A model generated the notes under the pieces. That model made no database searches and was not told where the DNA came from. It saw only the letters and a list, made by a program, of their open reading frames with translations. A DNA stretch of 64,000 nt from positions 112,165 to 176,164 of the forward strand of contig JAAFJP010000009.1 in the NCBI GenBank assembly GCA_013298125.1, read 5' to 3'. Position numbers and translations under genes: made by a program. How positions within the stretch are numbered: position 1 is the first letter of the stretch; each line of letters starts with the position of its first letter. Origin of the DNA: Cytophagales bacterium (GTDB lineage: Bacteria; Bacteroidota; Bacteroidia; Cytophagales; Spirosomataceae). Shown here piece after piece: positions 1 through 8,959 of the stretch.

Positions 1-440
1 ACAAAATCTGTTCCTTCTGATGCCCGAGAGGCATCTCTGATAAGTTGGACTCCTGCTCCCGAAGAAATATCCCATCCTGATGACCCAACGGCAGTTCCGT
101 TACCACTAAACGCACGGGCATTATTAATAGGAGAAAGCGTGGCGTTAGGGAAATTTGAGTTAGGAGTAAAGGTACTTTCAAAACCAAGATTTGTGCCTGA
201 TGGCAAGGCATTGACCGTACAACATTGAGCATACAAGTTATCTGATAAAGACACTATTGAAAGTACCAGTATTGATGCCACAAACAATCGTTTGAACGAT
301 ATTTTTCCAGCAAAAATCGAAAAATTTTGAATTCTTGAACCAACAGATTGAGGTTCTTTATTTTCGAGAAGAATAGAAACAAATAATTGGTAAAAACCAA
401 TCATCTTTGCTTCAACTTGATGGCGGTCAAATCTTTGCAT
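1..440 (-). CDS. Secreted protein, N-terminal part only (runs off the window)
   Basis: An open minus-strand frame enters from the left edge and can be followed to an ATG at 440 (alternative ATG at 404). About residues 50-72 form a signal peptide: positively charged, then a hydrophobic LFVASILVLSIVS core, ending YAQ. The mature part begins CCTVNALPSGTN and is rich in Ser, Asn, Gly and Thr, as in large Bacteroidota surface proteins. The signal is preceded by an unusually long N-terminal stretch with no methionine closer to it, so the true start may be a non-ATG codon. Function cannot be read from this fragment. An exported protein is a safe inference; a type IX secretion substrate is only a guess because the C-terminus is outside the window. 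Confidence 0.6.
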   Translation of the reverse strand, partial: MQRFDRHQVEAKMIGFYQLFVSILLENKEPQSVGSRIQNFSIFAGKISFKRLFVASILVLSIVSLSDNLYAQCCTVNALPSGTNLGFESTFTPNSNFPNATLSPINNARAFSGNGTAVGSSGWDISSGAGVQLIRDASRASEGTDF

Positions 441-614
441 TTGTAGTAAGTTATGTTACAAATACAATTTCGTCAATTTTTATGCCACAATGATATATAG
501 ATGATAAACAATAGTAATACGCAATCTATGAGGACTGAGTATTTGAAATATATTTTGATATGATTCTCCAATCACCCTCTTCAAATTTCATACCAAATAT
601 TGTTATATTTTCTC

Positions 615-1553
615 TTAATACCCCACCATCTCCTCTCTACCTTGTTGATACCCAACCAAAATCATCTGTTTAATATCATCTTGGTCAAAGCCTTGAATAT
701 CAATATTTAAAGGTTTTTGAGGGCGAATAATTTTGAGTTTTATACGTTTTTGACCTTTCAAAATTCCTGATTGAGCTTCTGAACCATCTTCTGGCAAACA
801 TTCATTTCTGAATTCTGCCCAATCTAAATCTGCATTGAGGCATTCATTCACGGCAATATCCATGACCCTATCTACCAACGCCAAGAGATTTCCATAAGGA
901 AAATATCCTCCGTCGATGTTACGGGTATGACAAGCAATGCACACAATTTCGTCTGCTCCGTCTGTAATGGCTTTTTTGATAGGAGCTACATCTCTCATTC
1001 CACCATCTAAATACGCCATTTTTTTGAGTCCACCGATGTTCACAACGGGCATCAAAATCGGTATGGCGGAGGATGCCATTACGTAGTCTAAAAAATGTTC
1101 ATACGTTGGGTCGGCATAGACGATATTTCCGTTAATAATATCAACTGCACCTACTTTCAACCCCACTGGACTGGCATTGAGATTTCGCATTTGGATATTA
1201 TTATGGAGAATTTCACGGAGGGGTGTGGTATCTAATAATCCTTCAAAATTTCTTCGGATGGCACTCATCCCCAAATCATAAGTCCCCCGCCTAAGTGCCA
1301 GACTATCAGGGGTATTGATGTTGTTTATCCAAAAATTACAAAGGTCAATAGCGGTTTGATTATAGTCTAAATAACCTCCATCTTCAAGGACCGAACGTCC
1401 AAAATCATTCACTAAATAAGACGCATTCATACTCCCCGCCGAAATACCATAAATTGCATCTGGACGAAATCCTGCCTCAAAAACAGCTCTAACGACCCCT
1501 GTTTGATATGCTCCTTTGACAGACCCACCTGCCAATACTAAAATTTTACTCAT
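615..1553 (-). CDS. Patatin-like phospholipase family protein
   Basis: The 312-residue protein carries the full patatin set: the oxyanion-hole loop GGSVKG at residues 9-14, the nucleophile elbow GISAG with Ser38, and the catalytic Asp183 in DGGMRD. Patatins are Ser-Asp lipid acyl hydrolases acting on phospholipids or other acyl esters. There is no signal peptide, so the enzyme is probably cytosolic or loosely membrane-bound. It is divergent from the polyprenyl synthase at 1772, and the two starts are separated by a long word-type palindrome. The natural substrate is not predictable. Confidence 0.9.
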   Translation of the reverse strand: MSKILVLAGGSVKGAYQTGVVRAVFEAGFRPDAIYGISAGSMNASYLVNDFGRSVLEDGGYLDYNQTAIDLCNFWINNINTPDSLALRRGTYDLGMSAIRRNFEGLLDTTPLREILHNNIQMRNLNASPVGLKVGAVDIINGNIVYADPTYEHFLDYVMASSAIPILMPVVNIGGLKKMAYLDGGMRDVAPIKKAITDGADEIVCIACHTRNIDGGYFPYGNLLALVDRVMDIAVNECLNADLDWAEFRNECLPEDGSEAQSGILKGQKRIKLKIIRPQKPLNIDIQGFDQDDIKQMILVGYQQGREEMVGY

Positions 1554-1563
1554 GTTTGTTTGT

Positions 1564-1656
1564 GGTTCTTTGTTGGTTGATTAGTTACTGGTTTATTGGT
1601 AATTAGTTATCGGTAAAAACCAATAACCAATCAACCAGTAACCAATCAACCAATTT
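1564..1656. repeat. Intergenic word palindrome (TTGGTTA/ACTGGTT type)
   Basis: The left arm repeats words such as GGTTGATTAG and TTACTGGT; the right arm carries the complements (ACCAATAACC, AATCAACCAG, TAACCAATC) with a short A-rich turn near 1616. The arms match imperfectly, by shared words rather than base for base. It lies between two divergent start codons, so a terminator role is unlikely here. The same vocabulary recurs at 11.15-11.27 kb and, as single arms, near 15.45 and 29.17 kb. Confidence 0.8.
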
Positions 1657-1771
1657 CTAATACCAAATATCGAACTAAAAAAATAAAAACAGGTTAATAA
1701 ATAAAGAGATTATGCAAAATTTTATAGAATGATGTAATTTGCACGTCTATTTAACAGATACTACTAAAAGA

Positions 1772-2746
1772 ATGAGTTTATCAATTAAAGAAATACAAGC
1801 TCCGATTGCCGAAGAGATGAAAGCCTTTGAAGGGAAATTTAGAGCTTCGATGAAGACCAAAGTAGTGTTGTTGGACACGATTATGAATTACATCGTTCAA
1901 CGAAAAGGAAAACAAATCAGACCTATGTTTGTGTTTCTGACGGCGGGAATGTGCGGAGATATTACTGAAAAATCTTATCGAGGTGCTGCCCTCATCGAAC
2001 TCCTACACACGGCTACACTCGTACACGATGACGTGGTGGATGATTCCAATTATCGTCGTAGTTTTTTTTCAATCAATGCCCTCTGGAAGAATAAAATAGC
2101 CGTTTTGGTGGGTGATTATCTTCTTTCAAAAGCACTTTTATTATCTATCAATCACGATGATTTTGAGTTGTTGAAAATTGGCTCGAATGCTATTCAAGAA
2201 ATGGCTGAGGGTGAATTAATGCAGATGGAGAAGGCTCGAAAATTGGATATTACCGAAGAGGTTTATTTTGAAATTATCCGTCGTAAAACCGCAACTTTAA
2301 TTGCCGCTTGTTGTGCAATGGGCGTAAGTTCGGTAGGAGCTGACGAAGAAACCGTTGAGAAAGCAAGGTTATTTGGTGAAAAAGTGGGTGTTGCCTTCCA
2401 GATAAAAGATGATTTATTCGACTACGGAGATGCCGAAATCGGAAAGCCTTTGGGAATTGATATTAAAGAGAAAAAAATGACACTTCCACTTATTTACGCC
2501 TTAAATCAGGCAGATTGGAGTACGAAGCGTAGGATTATTAACATCATCAAAAATGAATCTGAAAACTCAAAGAAAGTTGCCGAAGTCATAGCATTTGTAA
2601 AACAATCAGGTGGTCTTGATTATGCCACCAAAGCCATGCAAAAGCTCGTGGATGAGGCTCAGAACATTCTTAGCACTTTCCCCGATACTCGTTTTAGGCG
2701 TTCTTTGGCCGGTTTGGTTCAGTTTACGATTGAGCGGAGTAAGTAG
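1772..2746 (+). CDS. Polyprenyl (trans-isoprenyl) diphosphate synthase
   Basis: This is a family IspA/IspB prenyltransferase that condenses isopentenyl diphosphate onto an allylic primer in the cytosol. Both aspartate-rich Mg-binding motifs are intact: DDVVDD at residues 86-91 and DDLFD at 213-217. The substrate-binding GKQIRP is at 46-51. At 324 residues the length fits octaprenyl/solanesyl-type synthases that make the menaquinone tail, but chain length cannot be read from sequence. I chose the ATG at 1772; the frame stays open to a TTG at 1739, which adds 11 unconserved-looking residues. Confidence 0.88.
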   Translation: MSLSIKEIQAPIAEEMKAFEGKFRASMKTKVVLLDTIMNYIVQRKGKQIRPMFVFLTAGMCGDITEKSYRGAALIELLHTATLVHDDVVDDSNYRRSFFSINALWKNKIAVLVGDYLLSKALLLSINHDDFELLKIGSNAIQEMAEGELMQMEKARKLDITEEVYFEIIRRKTATLIAACCAMGVSSVGADEETVEKARLFGEKVGVAFQIKDDLFDYGDAEIGKPLGIDIKEKKMTLPLIYALNQADWSTKRRIINIIKNESENSKKVAEVIAFVKQSGGLDYATKAMQKLVDEAQNILSTFPDTRFRRSLAGLVQFTIERSK

Positions 2747-2749
2747 GAT

Positions 2750-2880
2750 TTAGGATTGGGGATTGGGGATTGGGGATTAAAACAAAGTCTTGTTTGTAAT
2801 TTTGAGTTCAAAAAAAAACTTTTTTACTTAACCCCTAATCCCCAATTACCAAACCCCAAATTACCTAATCCCTAATTACC
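2750..2880. repeat. Intergenic word palindrome (GGGGATT / AATCCCC type)
   Basis: Right after the synthase stop codon, GGATTGG-type words are repeated; from 2836 the complements (CCTAATCCCC, AATTACC) are repeated up to the stop of the convergent secreted-protein gene. The middle is A/T-rich with an A9 and a T6 tract. Here, between convergent genes, it could act as a two-way terminator. Confidence 0.75.
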
Positions 2881-2886
2881 CAAATA

Positions 2887-5800
2887 CTACAACTTCTTAG
2901 CCGTCAAAGGATTACAAATAACTGGCGGACAATTCAAGGTAAAAGGATCAGCTTGTACCGTTACGGTTTCTGTACAAGCGGGTTTGCTCTTATCTCTGAA
3001 TGTCAATTTTATTGGTTGTCCGTTGGCTTTTAATTCTTTCAGTAAACCCACACGAACCTCCGAACCATAATTTGTTCCACCTACATTCAGAACTGTTCCT
3101 CCACTCCCATCTGGATTGGCATTCATCACTACTTCATACAAACTTGCAACTCCTGGACTTGTGGCGTTTGATTTTACTTTTACTGTAAAATAATCATCTG
3201 TAATAATGCTTGGCGTATTGTTATTATTAACGATGATTGAGCTTGCTTGGGCTGTGCTTGTTATTTTACAAGGAATACAAACCGTTCCGTCAATCGTCAC
3301 TTGAATATCTCTTGCACAATCATCACTGGCATTGAAAACCCTAACGGTATAGACTTGTGCGGTGGGTGAACCCGTCAGACCGCTAATGGTAAATGAAGTC
3401 TGATTATTCAAATCAGTGGCATTTGTGTATAATGGACCTGTATAAACCTCTCCTGGGGAATAAGAAACCCTTTGAGAAAACTGCATATTCGACAAAGTGA
3501 TACTTCCGTCATTATTTACCTTATCAGTCAAAGGATTACAAGTGGCTTTTTGAGCCACCAAATTAACTTTTGGTAAAGGACAATACGCAAAATCGTAAGA
3601 GTGATTGGACTCACCTGTACCCTCAGTAGTGATAGCAATTACTCCATCCGCCCCACTAACTATTCCGTCTGAATCAATTAAGTCTTGAAATGGACCAGAA
3701 CCAGCATTGGTGTTCCCTAAAATACTATCGTCTATCTTTTTCCCTCCGTCATTAATGGGGTCGTTTGCACCAGCCACAGCTACTCTTGCACCTCTCAAAT
3801 TTGGAGAATTAGGGACTGAGGCACTGACTTTCCCTTTAACACGAATCGTATATTTTGTCTTTGACTGAGGTCCAAGGCGGTCAGGTTTATTTACACCTGA
3901 TGTATCAACAACGTTAAAGTGATTAAAAGCATAAACACCATTGATATCCGTAGTATCTCGTCCTACTATTTGATTATTGGCATTGACTAAGTGAAGAATT
4001 ACGTCTGCAATTCCTGGTTCACCTGCATCTTGAACACCATTTCCATTATCATCACGCCAAAGGCGATTACCAATTTCGAGGGGAGAAACTTTACAAACCA
4101 TATTAATGTCACCAATCGAAGCCGCTTTTCCATAGGATACTGGGGCATTGGCAATTAAATTACTCAAATCTTCTAAAATTTCAAACGCTCTTTTCTTTTC
4201 ACCTGTCTCGTTACTCATCCAAGTTACACCAGCACTGTAAGCACCTATTGGGTCGGTAGAGGCTAACATAATTTCTCGTGAGCCTGGTAAAAAAGCTAAA
4301 GAACCAACACTTAGTTCATAATGACCGAGGTTATAATTACCATCTCCCCAATAAAACTCACCACCACCAGGACCTTCACCATTCCCAGCACCAACAGTTG
4401 GCGGGTCTCCACACACAGAACCTCCATTTTCGAGCGTCCAGACTCCGTTACATTTACCAATCCTCAGAACATCCCCTCCCACACGTGGGTCAAAGCCTAC
4501 AATTCCGTGAGTATTACCTTTGGCATCAGATCCGCCTAATCGAGTTTGATGGGAAAATCTATCCATAAATGCTACAATCATTGAGCCATCTGCATCAATT
4601 TCAATATCAGAGAGCATTGGCATTGGATAAGCTATATATTTTTCTTTTAAAAAAGCTGGCTGACTCGGAGAATACCAATCTTCCCCAGGTTTAAACCACG
4701 GAAACCACTGCCTTACCTCCTGCCTTTCACCTGTTGTAAGTCCTTTTGTATAATTGAGGGGAAAATCTATCAAAAGATTCCAATTAGGATTTGCGGGGTC
4801 AGCATAGGTCATTTCATAAACTCTTGCTTTCAAATCATTCGTATTTTGAGACCAACTGGCATCACAAACAATTCCGACGTACATTTTACCTTGTCGAGCT
4901 GCAAATCCAAAGGGGCGGGCAAATCCCACATTTACCTCATCCCAAGGGTGTGGAATGTCATATTCTACAATATCGGCAGCCGTAATCTGACTACCAGGTT
5001 TATGGGGATTCCCTATGTGAATTCTATAAATTTTACAATTCCAAAGATTGGCAACAAACAGATATTCTCCATCATTGGTAATATCTATATCTCCCAATGA
5101 CATCTTTCCCACTAAATCACAAGCGGTATATTTTTTACCTGCAAAAACCACTGTACCAGTATCCATTTGGTAATTATAATTATTCAAGGCACCACGTGGA
5201 TGAGGGTCTGTACCTACGTCATACCCAAAATCTGATAATTTGATATAGAGTTCTGTTTTGGCAATACTTGGCTTATCCGAATTTTTAGAGACATATATTG
5301 CACTTGGACCACCCACACCGAAAGCTGCATGGCGTTTCATAAATGCTGATGAAAAGAATGACCCTGACTCTTTCTGATATGCCCCTCCCCAGACACTTCC
5401 CATAAATTGCATCGGAGCATTTATCATAGTTTTGAACGATGGATCTTGCCCAGAAGCACTGTAAGGAATCGTTACTACGGCATCTTCACTTTGTCCCCCA
5501 ATCCCCACGGCATAGCAAGAGACAACCATTTTGGGGTCTTCTCCGCAATAATCATCACCAAAGTTTATTCCTAAATCAACGTTGGTAGCGGGTGCTTTTA
5601 CAAACTGAATACTGGATTGACTGGCTTGGTTTTTCTTAGTAATAAAGCCATCTGTATAATAAGCTGGCGGAGTAATGTGTACACGAAGATTCCCTGAAAC
5701 ATTTGGTATTTTGTATTTACCATCATCATCTGTTAGTGCAGAGCCTTTCAAGACACCTTTGGAGTCATAGACTTCTACCTTCGTGCCTTCACGACCTTGG

Positions 5801-5988
5801 TCGAGGTAGGTTGCGGTACTATCCCACGTACCGTTGGCATTATAATCTTTGTAAATTCGCCCTGAAACTTGGGCATTGAGTGAACTAACTACTAAGGAAG
5901 AAAGTAGAAACGTGGCAAAAAGTCTTGTGGTGTGTTTAAATAGACAAAGAGCTGCCCACCTTCCAATAAGGGGTACAAAATTGAACAT
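2887..5988 (-). CDS. Large secreted protein with SdrD B-like repeats
   Basis: The 1033-residue protein has a signal peptide ending near LNAQ (residue 40). A prealbumin-like SdrD B domain follows (GRIYKDYNANGTWD through LTDDDGKYKI), and a second lies past the middle (IGNRLWRDDNGNGVQDAGEP through VYAFNHF). Between them is a long region with beta-propeller-like strands (DIDITNDGEYLFVANLWN). The C-terminal part has several Cys pairs and ends CNPLTAKKL, echoing an internal CNPLTDK. No recognisable type IX sorting domain is seen, though the class often ends in a Cys/Pro-rich tail. Role: probably extracellular or cell-surface structural or adhesive. Its ligand is unknown. Confidence 0.82.
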   Translation of the reverse strand: MFNFVPLIGRWAALCLFKHTTRLFATFLLSSLVVSSLNAQVSGRIYKDYNANGTWDSTATYLDQGREGTKVEVYDSKGVLKGSALTDDDGKYKIPNVSGNLRVHITPPAYYTDGFITKKNQASQSSIQFVKAPATNVDLGINFGDDYCGEDPKMVVSCYAVGIGGQSEDAVVTIPYSASGQDPSFKTMINAPMQFMGSVWGGAYQKESGSFFSSAFMKRHAAFGVGGPSAIYVSKNSDKPSIAKTELYIKLSDFGYDVGTDPHPRGALNNYNYQMDTGTVVFAGKKYTACDLVGKMSLGDIDITNDGEYLFVANLWNCKIYRIHIGNPHKPGSQITAADIVEYDIPHPWDEVNVGFARPFGFAARQGKMYVGIVCDASWSQNTNDLKARVYEMTYADPANPNWNLLIDFPLNYTKGLTTGERQEVRQWFPWFKPGEDWYSPSQPAFLKEKYIAYPMPMLSDIEIDADGSMIVAFMDRFSHQTRLGGSDAKGNTHGIVGFDPRVGGDVLRIGKCNGVWTLENGGSVCGDPPTVGAGNGEGPGGGEFYWGDGNYNLGHYELSVGSLAFLPGSREIMLASTDPIGAYSAGVTWMSNETGEKKRAFEILEDLSNLIANAPVSYGKAASIGDINMVCKVSPLEIGNRLWRDDNGNGVQDAGEPGIADVILHLVNANNQIVGRDTTDINGVYAFNHFNVVDTSGVNKPDRLGPQSKTKYTIRVKGKVSASVPNSPNLRGARVAVAGANDPINDGGKKIDDSILGNTNAGSGPFQDLIDSDGIVSGADGVIAITTEGTGESNHSYDFAYCPLPKVNLVAQKATCNPLTDKVNNDGSITLSNMQFSQRVSYSPGEVYTGPLYTNATDLNNQTSFTISGLTGSPTAQVYTVRVFNASDDCARDIQVTIDGTVCIPCKITSTAQASSIIVNNNNTPSIITDDYFTVKVKSNATSPGVASLYEVVMNANPDGSGGTVLNVGGTNYGSEVRVGLLKELKANGQPIKLTFRDKSKPACTETVTVQADPFTLNCPPVICNPLTAKKL

Positions 5989-6166
5989 TGAATTCTACCA
6001 ATTAATGGCGGTTAATTGTTGAAACTAAATGTCAAAAAGAGTAGCAAAAACAATGCCGAAGGAGAAGGCTTTTGAAAGAAATAAGGCTCTAAAAAAAGAA
6101 AAATGCGTTTTGAGTAAAATTGAACTGCTATTTTTTTTTGAAAATTATCATTTTATAACTAACTGA

Positions 6167-6874
6167 TTATGAAACACTTGTATTAACAATTGATAACTCT
6201 TCTTTTTCCTTAGCCTCAGCTAAGGACCACCACGGCAAGTATGGATAGGCATGATGCTCGTGATGATACCCAAAGAAATAACAGGTAATAAAAGCTACAA
6301 AATGATTGAGCTTTTGACTCTTGGCTTTGAATTTATCGGTCGGAGAATGCTCTCCACGATGAGGTAAGTATGTACCAAAATAAAATAATTGTAGCGTACT
6401 CAAAATGGCTGGAACTTCCCAAAAAACGATGAGATTTTCCATCGGTAAAAATAATTTCAAGATATTATAAGTAATCGCCATAAAGAGAATTTGCCAGATG
6501 GTCACATACTCCAAAGCAAATTTTAGATACCATCGAAAGAAATTTCCATCATAATAGTCAGGGTCATTATCTGAGACTACGTGAGCGTGATGAAGATGAT
6601 GTTTGCGGGATAATTTTTCGTAATTATTATAGGCAAAAATAGTTGCACATGTAAAGCCAATCCAATAGTTAAGTCGCTTATTTTCAGGAGCTACCACACC
6701 GTGAATAGCATCGTGAGCAGTGATGAAAATCCCTGTGTATAGGTGCATCTGTACAAGCATAAACACATATACGAGCGGGTCACGAAAATCAATTTTGTAA
6801 TGTAACAAATACAATAATGACACCGTCCATATGGTGATGATTGAGAAAGCGTAAAAGAGTCCTTTGTGTTTCAT
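6167..6874 (-). CDS. crtW: Beta-carotene ketolase, CrtW type
   Basis: This is a 235-residue membrane di-iron enzyme of the fatty-acid-desaturase superfamily. The three histidine clusters are intact: HDAIH at 54-58, KHHLHH at 91-96 and HHEHH at 204-208. The CrtW signature FGTYLPHR (166-173) and the PYLPWW ending after the last histidines separate it from desaturases and from CrtZ hydroxylases. Four or so hydrophobic segments surround them. Known CrtW proteins add keto groups to beta-ionone rings, giving canthaxanthin or astaxanthin-type pigments. No other carotenoid gene lies beside it, so the pathway partners must be elsewhere. Confidence 0.87.
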   Translation of the reverse strand: MKHKGLFYAFSIITIWTVSLLYLLHYKIDFRDPLVYVFMLVQMHLYTGIFITAHDAIHGVVAPENKRLNYWIGFTCATIFAYNNYEKLSRKHHLHHAHVVSDNDPDYYDGNFFRWYLKFALEYVTIWQILFMAITYNILKLFLPMENLIVFWEVPAILSTLQLFYFGTYLPHRGEHSPTDKFKAKSQKLNHFVAFITCYFFGYHHEHHAYPYLPWWSLAEAKEKEELSIVNTSVS

Positions 6875-6878
6875 TTAT

Positions 6879-6952
6879 TGATACTATAGCACGGAATGGT
6901 ATTCCGTGTATTGGGCAAAGTTCACGGAATACCATTCCGTGCTACAGTATTA
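6879..6952. repeat. Cruciform-like inverted repeat between divergent genes
   Basis: Two 30-bp arms (6879-6908 and 6923-6952) are reverse complements with two mismatches. Each arm itself contains a perfect small palindrome, CACGGAAT-GGT-ATTCCGTG, so either arm can fold alone or both can pair. The element fills the gap between crtW and the gene at 6991, both reading away from it. Confidence 0.85.
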
Positions 6953-6965
6953 ACCCCTAAATTCT

Positions 6966-6973
6966 TAACTTTG
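6966..6973 (+). promoter_or_regulatory. Bacteroidota -7 box, TAACTTTG
   Basis: Matches the TAnnTTTG consensus exactly and lies 17 bases before the ATG at 6991, implying a short leader. No clear TTG -33 element is seen at the right distance. Confidence 0.5.
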
Positions 6974-6990
6974 TTACAAAATTACGATTC

Positions 6991-7551
6991 ATGGCAAAAT
7001 TAGAAAAAGACTTACAAGAGGCAATTCTGTCGATGCCCTCAAAAGAAAAAGATAAATTACTCTTAAAACTCATCGCCAAAGATGATGTACTGACCCAACA
7101 GCTACAATTTACCTTAGTTGAAGAAGGCACAAGCGTGGATTTTAGACGGGATGAAATCAAGGAAACGATTGATAAATTATACCGTACAGATGCCTATTCA
7201 TCGGGCTATTTGATGATGGATATGCGATACATCAATGCCGAGATTACTCGCCACGTGAAGGTTACGAAAGATAAGTACGGTGAGGTAGAACTAACGATAA
7301 AACTCTTGAAAGAATGCTTTGAGAAGCAATTGAAGTGGATTAAGCAATATACTTCAAAGTCCGATACGCTATCAAATTACGTAGCAAAACGAACTGATTT
7401 TGTCTTGAAAAAACTCATAAAACTCCATCCAGATATTCAGTTTGATTTTCACGCAGATATGAATACGCTCTTGGAATATGTGTATAGCTATGCTCCTTCG
7501 TATTATGCGAAGCTAATGGCATTGCCAAGAGCATTTGAAATTTCTGAGTAA
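6991..7551 (+). CDS. Conserved hypothetical protein, all-helical
   Basis: A 186-residue soluble protein without signal peptide or membrane segment, rich in Lys, Glu and Leu, predicted mostly helical. It opens MAKLEKDLQEAI and ends with a Tyr/Ala-rich YSYAPSYYAKL helix. I do not recognise a domain. The stop is two bases before the methyltransferase start at 7554, so the two genes form one transcriptional and probably translationally coupled unit. A role linked to that enzyme (substrate or partner) is inference from spacing only. Confidence 0.7.
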   Translation: MAKLEKDLQEAILSMPSKEKDKLLLKLIAKDDVLTQQLQFTLVEEGTSVDFRRDEIKETIDKLYRTDAYSSGYLMMDMRYINAEITRHVKVTKDKYGEVELTIKLLKECFEKQLKWIKQYTSKSDTLSNYVAKRTDFVLKKLIKLHPDIQFDFHADMNTLLEYVYSYAPSYYAKLMALPRAFEISE

Positions 7552-7553
7552 TT

Positions 7554-8732
7554 ATGACTTCAATAACTCAATTCATATCATCCATCTCCGAAAGCATTAT
7601 TAACAATACTTTCATCAAAATTTCTTTGGGTAATTACAAAGGTTCGGAAGAAGGACTCAAAAATATTTATGTCAAACGAGTGCTAATAAAACGGATTGAC
7701 AATCTGAGTTTTACCTATCGCTACAAAACCCGTGATATTGTTAAAAATTATCCGATTGAAGAAGGTATAAAACTGGTTCAAGAGAATATAGAAACTGGTT
7801 TTAAAATCGCTACTCTTTTTACAAACGAACAAGATTTAATTTTAGAACAACTTAATAATCAAAAAGTTACGATAAGAAAAATAAATCCGTCCAGTAAAAA
7901 AACAAAGGTTTCATTAGACCACGACCATACCAAAAAACGCCTGATTGAAAGCCAAGGGAAAGGATATTTGCATGAACTAAAAATCACGGATGCGGAGGGT
8001 AATGTCTATAAAAATGCACAAGATAAATACAAGCAAATCAATCATTACGTTGAGATTTTGAGTTCATTAATCAAAGAAATTCCGAAGGATAAACTCAAAA
8101 AAGTAGTCGATATGGGTTCAGGAAAGGGCTATTTGACATTTGCTTTGTATGATTATTTGACTAATGTTTTGAATTTAGAAACCTCAGTAACAGGCGTAGA
8201 ATTTCGCCCCGACATGGTGGAATTGTGTAATAACATCACCCAAAAAACGGGCTTCAAAAACCTCAATTTCGTAGAAGGAACGATTGAAAATTATGACAGC
8301 ACCGACACCAATATCCTCATCGCCCTCCATGCCTGCGACACTGCCACGGACGATGCGATTTATAAAGGAATCACCGCCCAAGCTGATTTAATTGTGGTTG
8401 CACCGTGCTGTCATAAACAAATCAGAAGAGAAATAGAGAGAAATAAAGCCTCCAACGAATTAGACTTTTTGACTAAATACGGCATCTTTTTAGAACGCCA
8501 ATCCGAAATGGTAACCGACGGAATCAGAGCTATGATTTTAGAATATTTTGGATACAAAACCAAAGTCTTTCAATTCATTTCAGATGCTCATACGCCCAAG
8601 AATGTACTTGTGGTAGGTATTAAGGGCAAAGTTAACCCCAAGAAACAGGCAGAGATTTTGGAGAAATTAAAAGCTACGAAGGAATATTTTGGGATTGGAT
8701 TTCATCATTTGGAGAAGTTGGTGTTTATATAA
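7554..8732 (+). CDS. SAM-dependent methyltransferase (Methyltransf_32 / METTL25-like)
   Basis: The N-terminal ~150 residues are a family-specific domain. A Rossmann methyltransferase fold follows, with motif I VVDMGSGKGYLTFALYDYL at about 184-202, an acidic motif II (VEFRPD) and motif IV-like LIALHACDTATDD. A VAPCCHKQ segment near residue 285 is typical of the Methyltransf_32 group, related to eukaryotic METTL25/RRNAD1. Probable RNA or protein methylation in the cytosol; the target is not known for bacterial members. It is co-transcribed with the gene at 6991. Confidence 0.8.
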   Translation: MTSITQFISSISESIINNTFIKISLGNYKGSEEGLKNIYVKRVLIKRIDNLSFTYRYKTRDIVKNYPIEEGIKLVQENIETGFKIATLFTNEQDLILEQLNNQKVTIRKINPSSKKTKVSLDHDHTKKRLIESQGKGYLHELKITDAEGNVYKNAQDKYKQINHYVEILSSLIKEIPKDKLKKVVDMGSGKGYLTFALYDYLTNVLNLETSVTGVEFRPDMVELCNNITQKTGFKNLNFVEGTIENYDSTDTNILIALHACDTATDDAIYKGITAQADLIVVAPCCHKQIRREIERNKASNELDFLTKYGIFLERQSEMVTDGIRAMILEYFGYKTKVFQFISDAHTPKNVLVVGIKGKVNPKKQAEILEKLKATKEYFGIGFHHLEKLVFI

Positions 8733-8737
8733 GTCAC

Positions 8738-8803
8738 CTCCGCAAAATCACAACTCAAATACTTCTTCGCCAAACAAAAATGATTGAAATACTCAATACT
8801 CAC
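8738..8803 (-). pseudogene. Fragment of a DUF2851 protein C-terminus
   Basis: Reading the minus strand gives SIEYFNHFCLAKKYLSC, closely matching SIEWFNHFCLSKKCLSC at the end of the intact DUF2851 protein at 26583-27875. At DNA level about 55 of 67 bases agree, and many differences are in third codon positions. One of the family's cysteines is Tyr here. The frame closes at a stop at 8705, and no start codon or upstream DUF2851 sequence is present, so this is a gene remnant rather than a gene. Confidence 0.7.
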
Positions 8804-8959
8804 ATAAGATTTCACAACCTCTTTCGTACAATAGATAATTAATATAAATTTATTCCTAAAAATTTGTATTTATCTTGTGATAAAATTAGGTATTAAGTTT
8901 CAGGTTTTAGTGAAATAATCAATAATACATTTTCCCTAATTCCCCAATCCCTAACCCAA

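Noticed and set aside
4278..5100. Plus-strand open frames opposite the SdrD-like gene
   Set aside because: Antisense shadows of a well-supported 1033-residue protein; composition (His/Ser-rich) is not protein-like.
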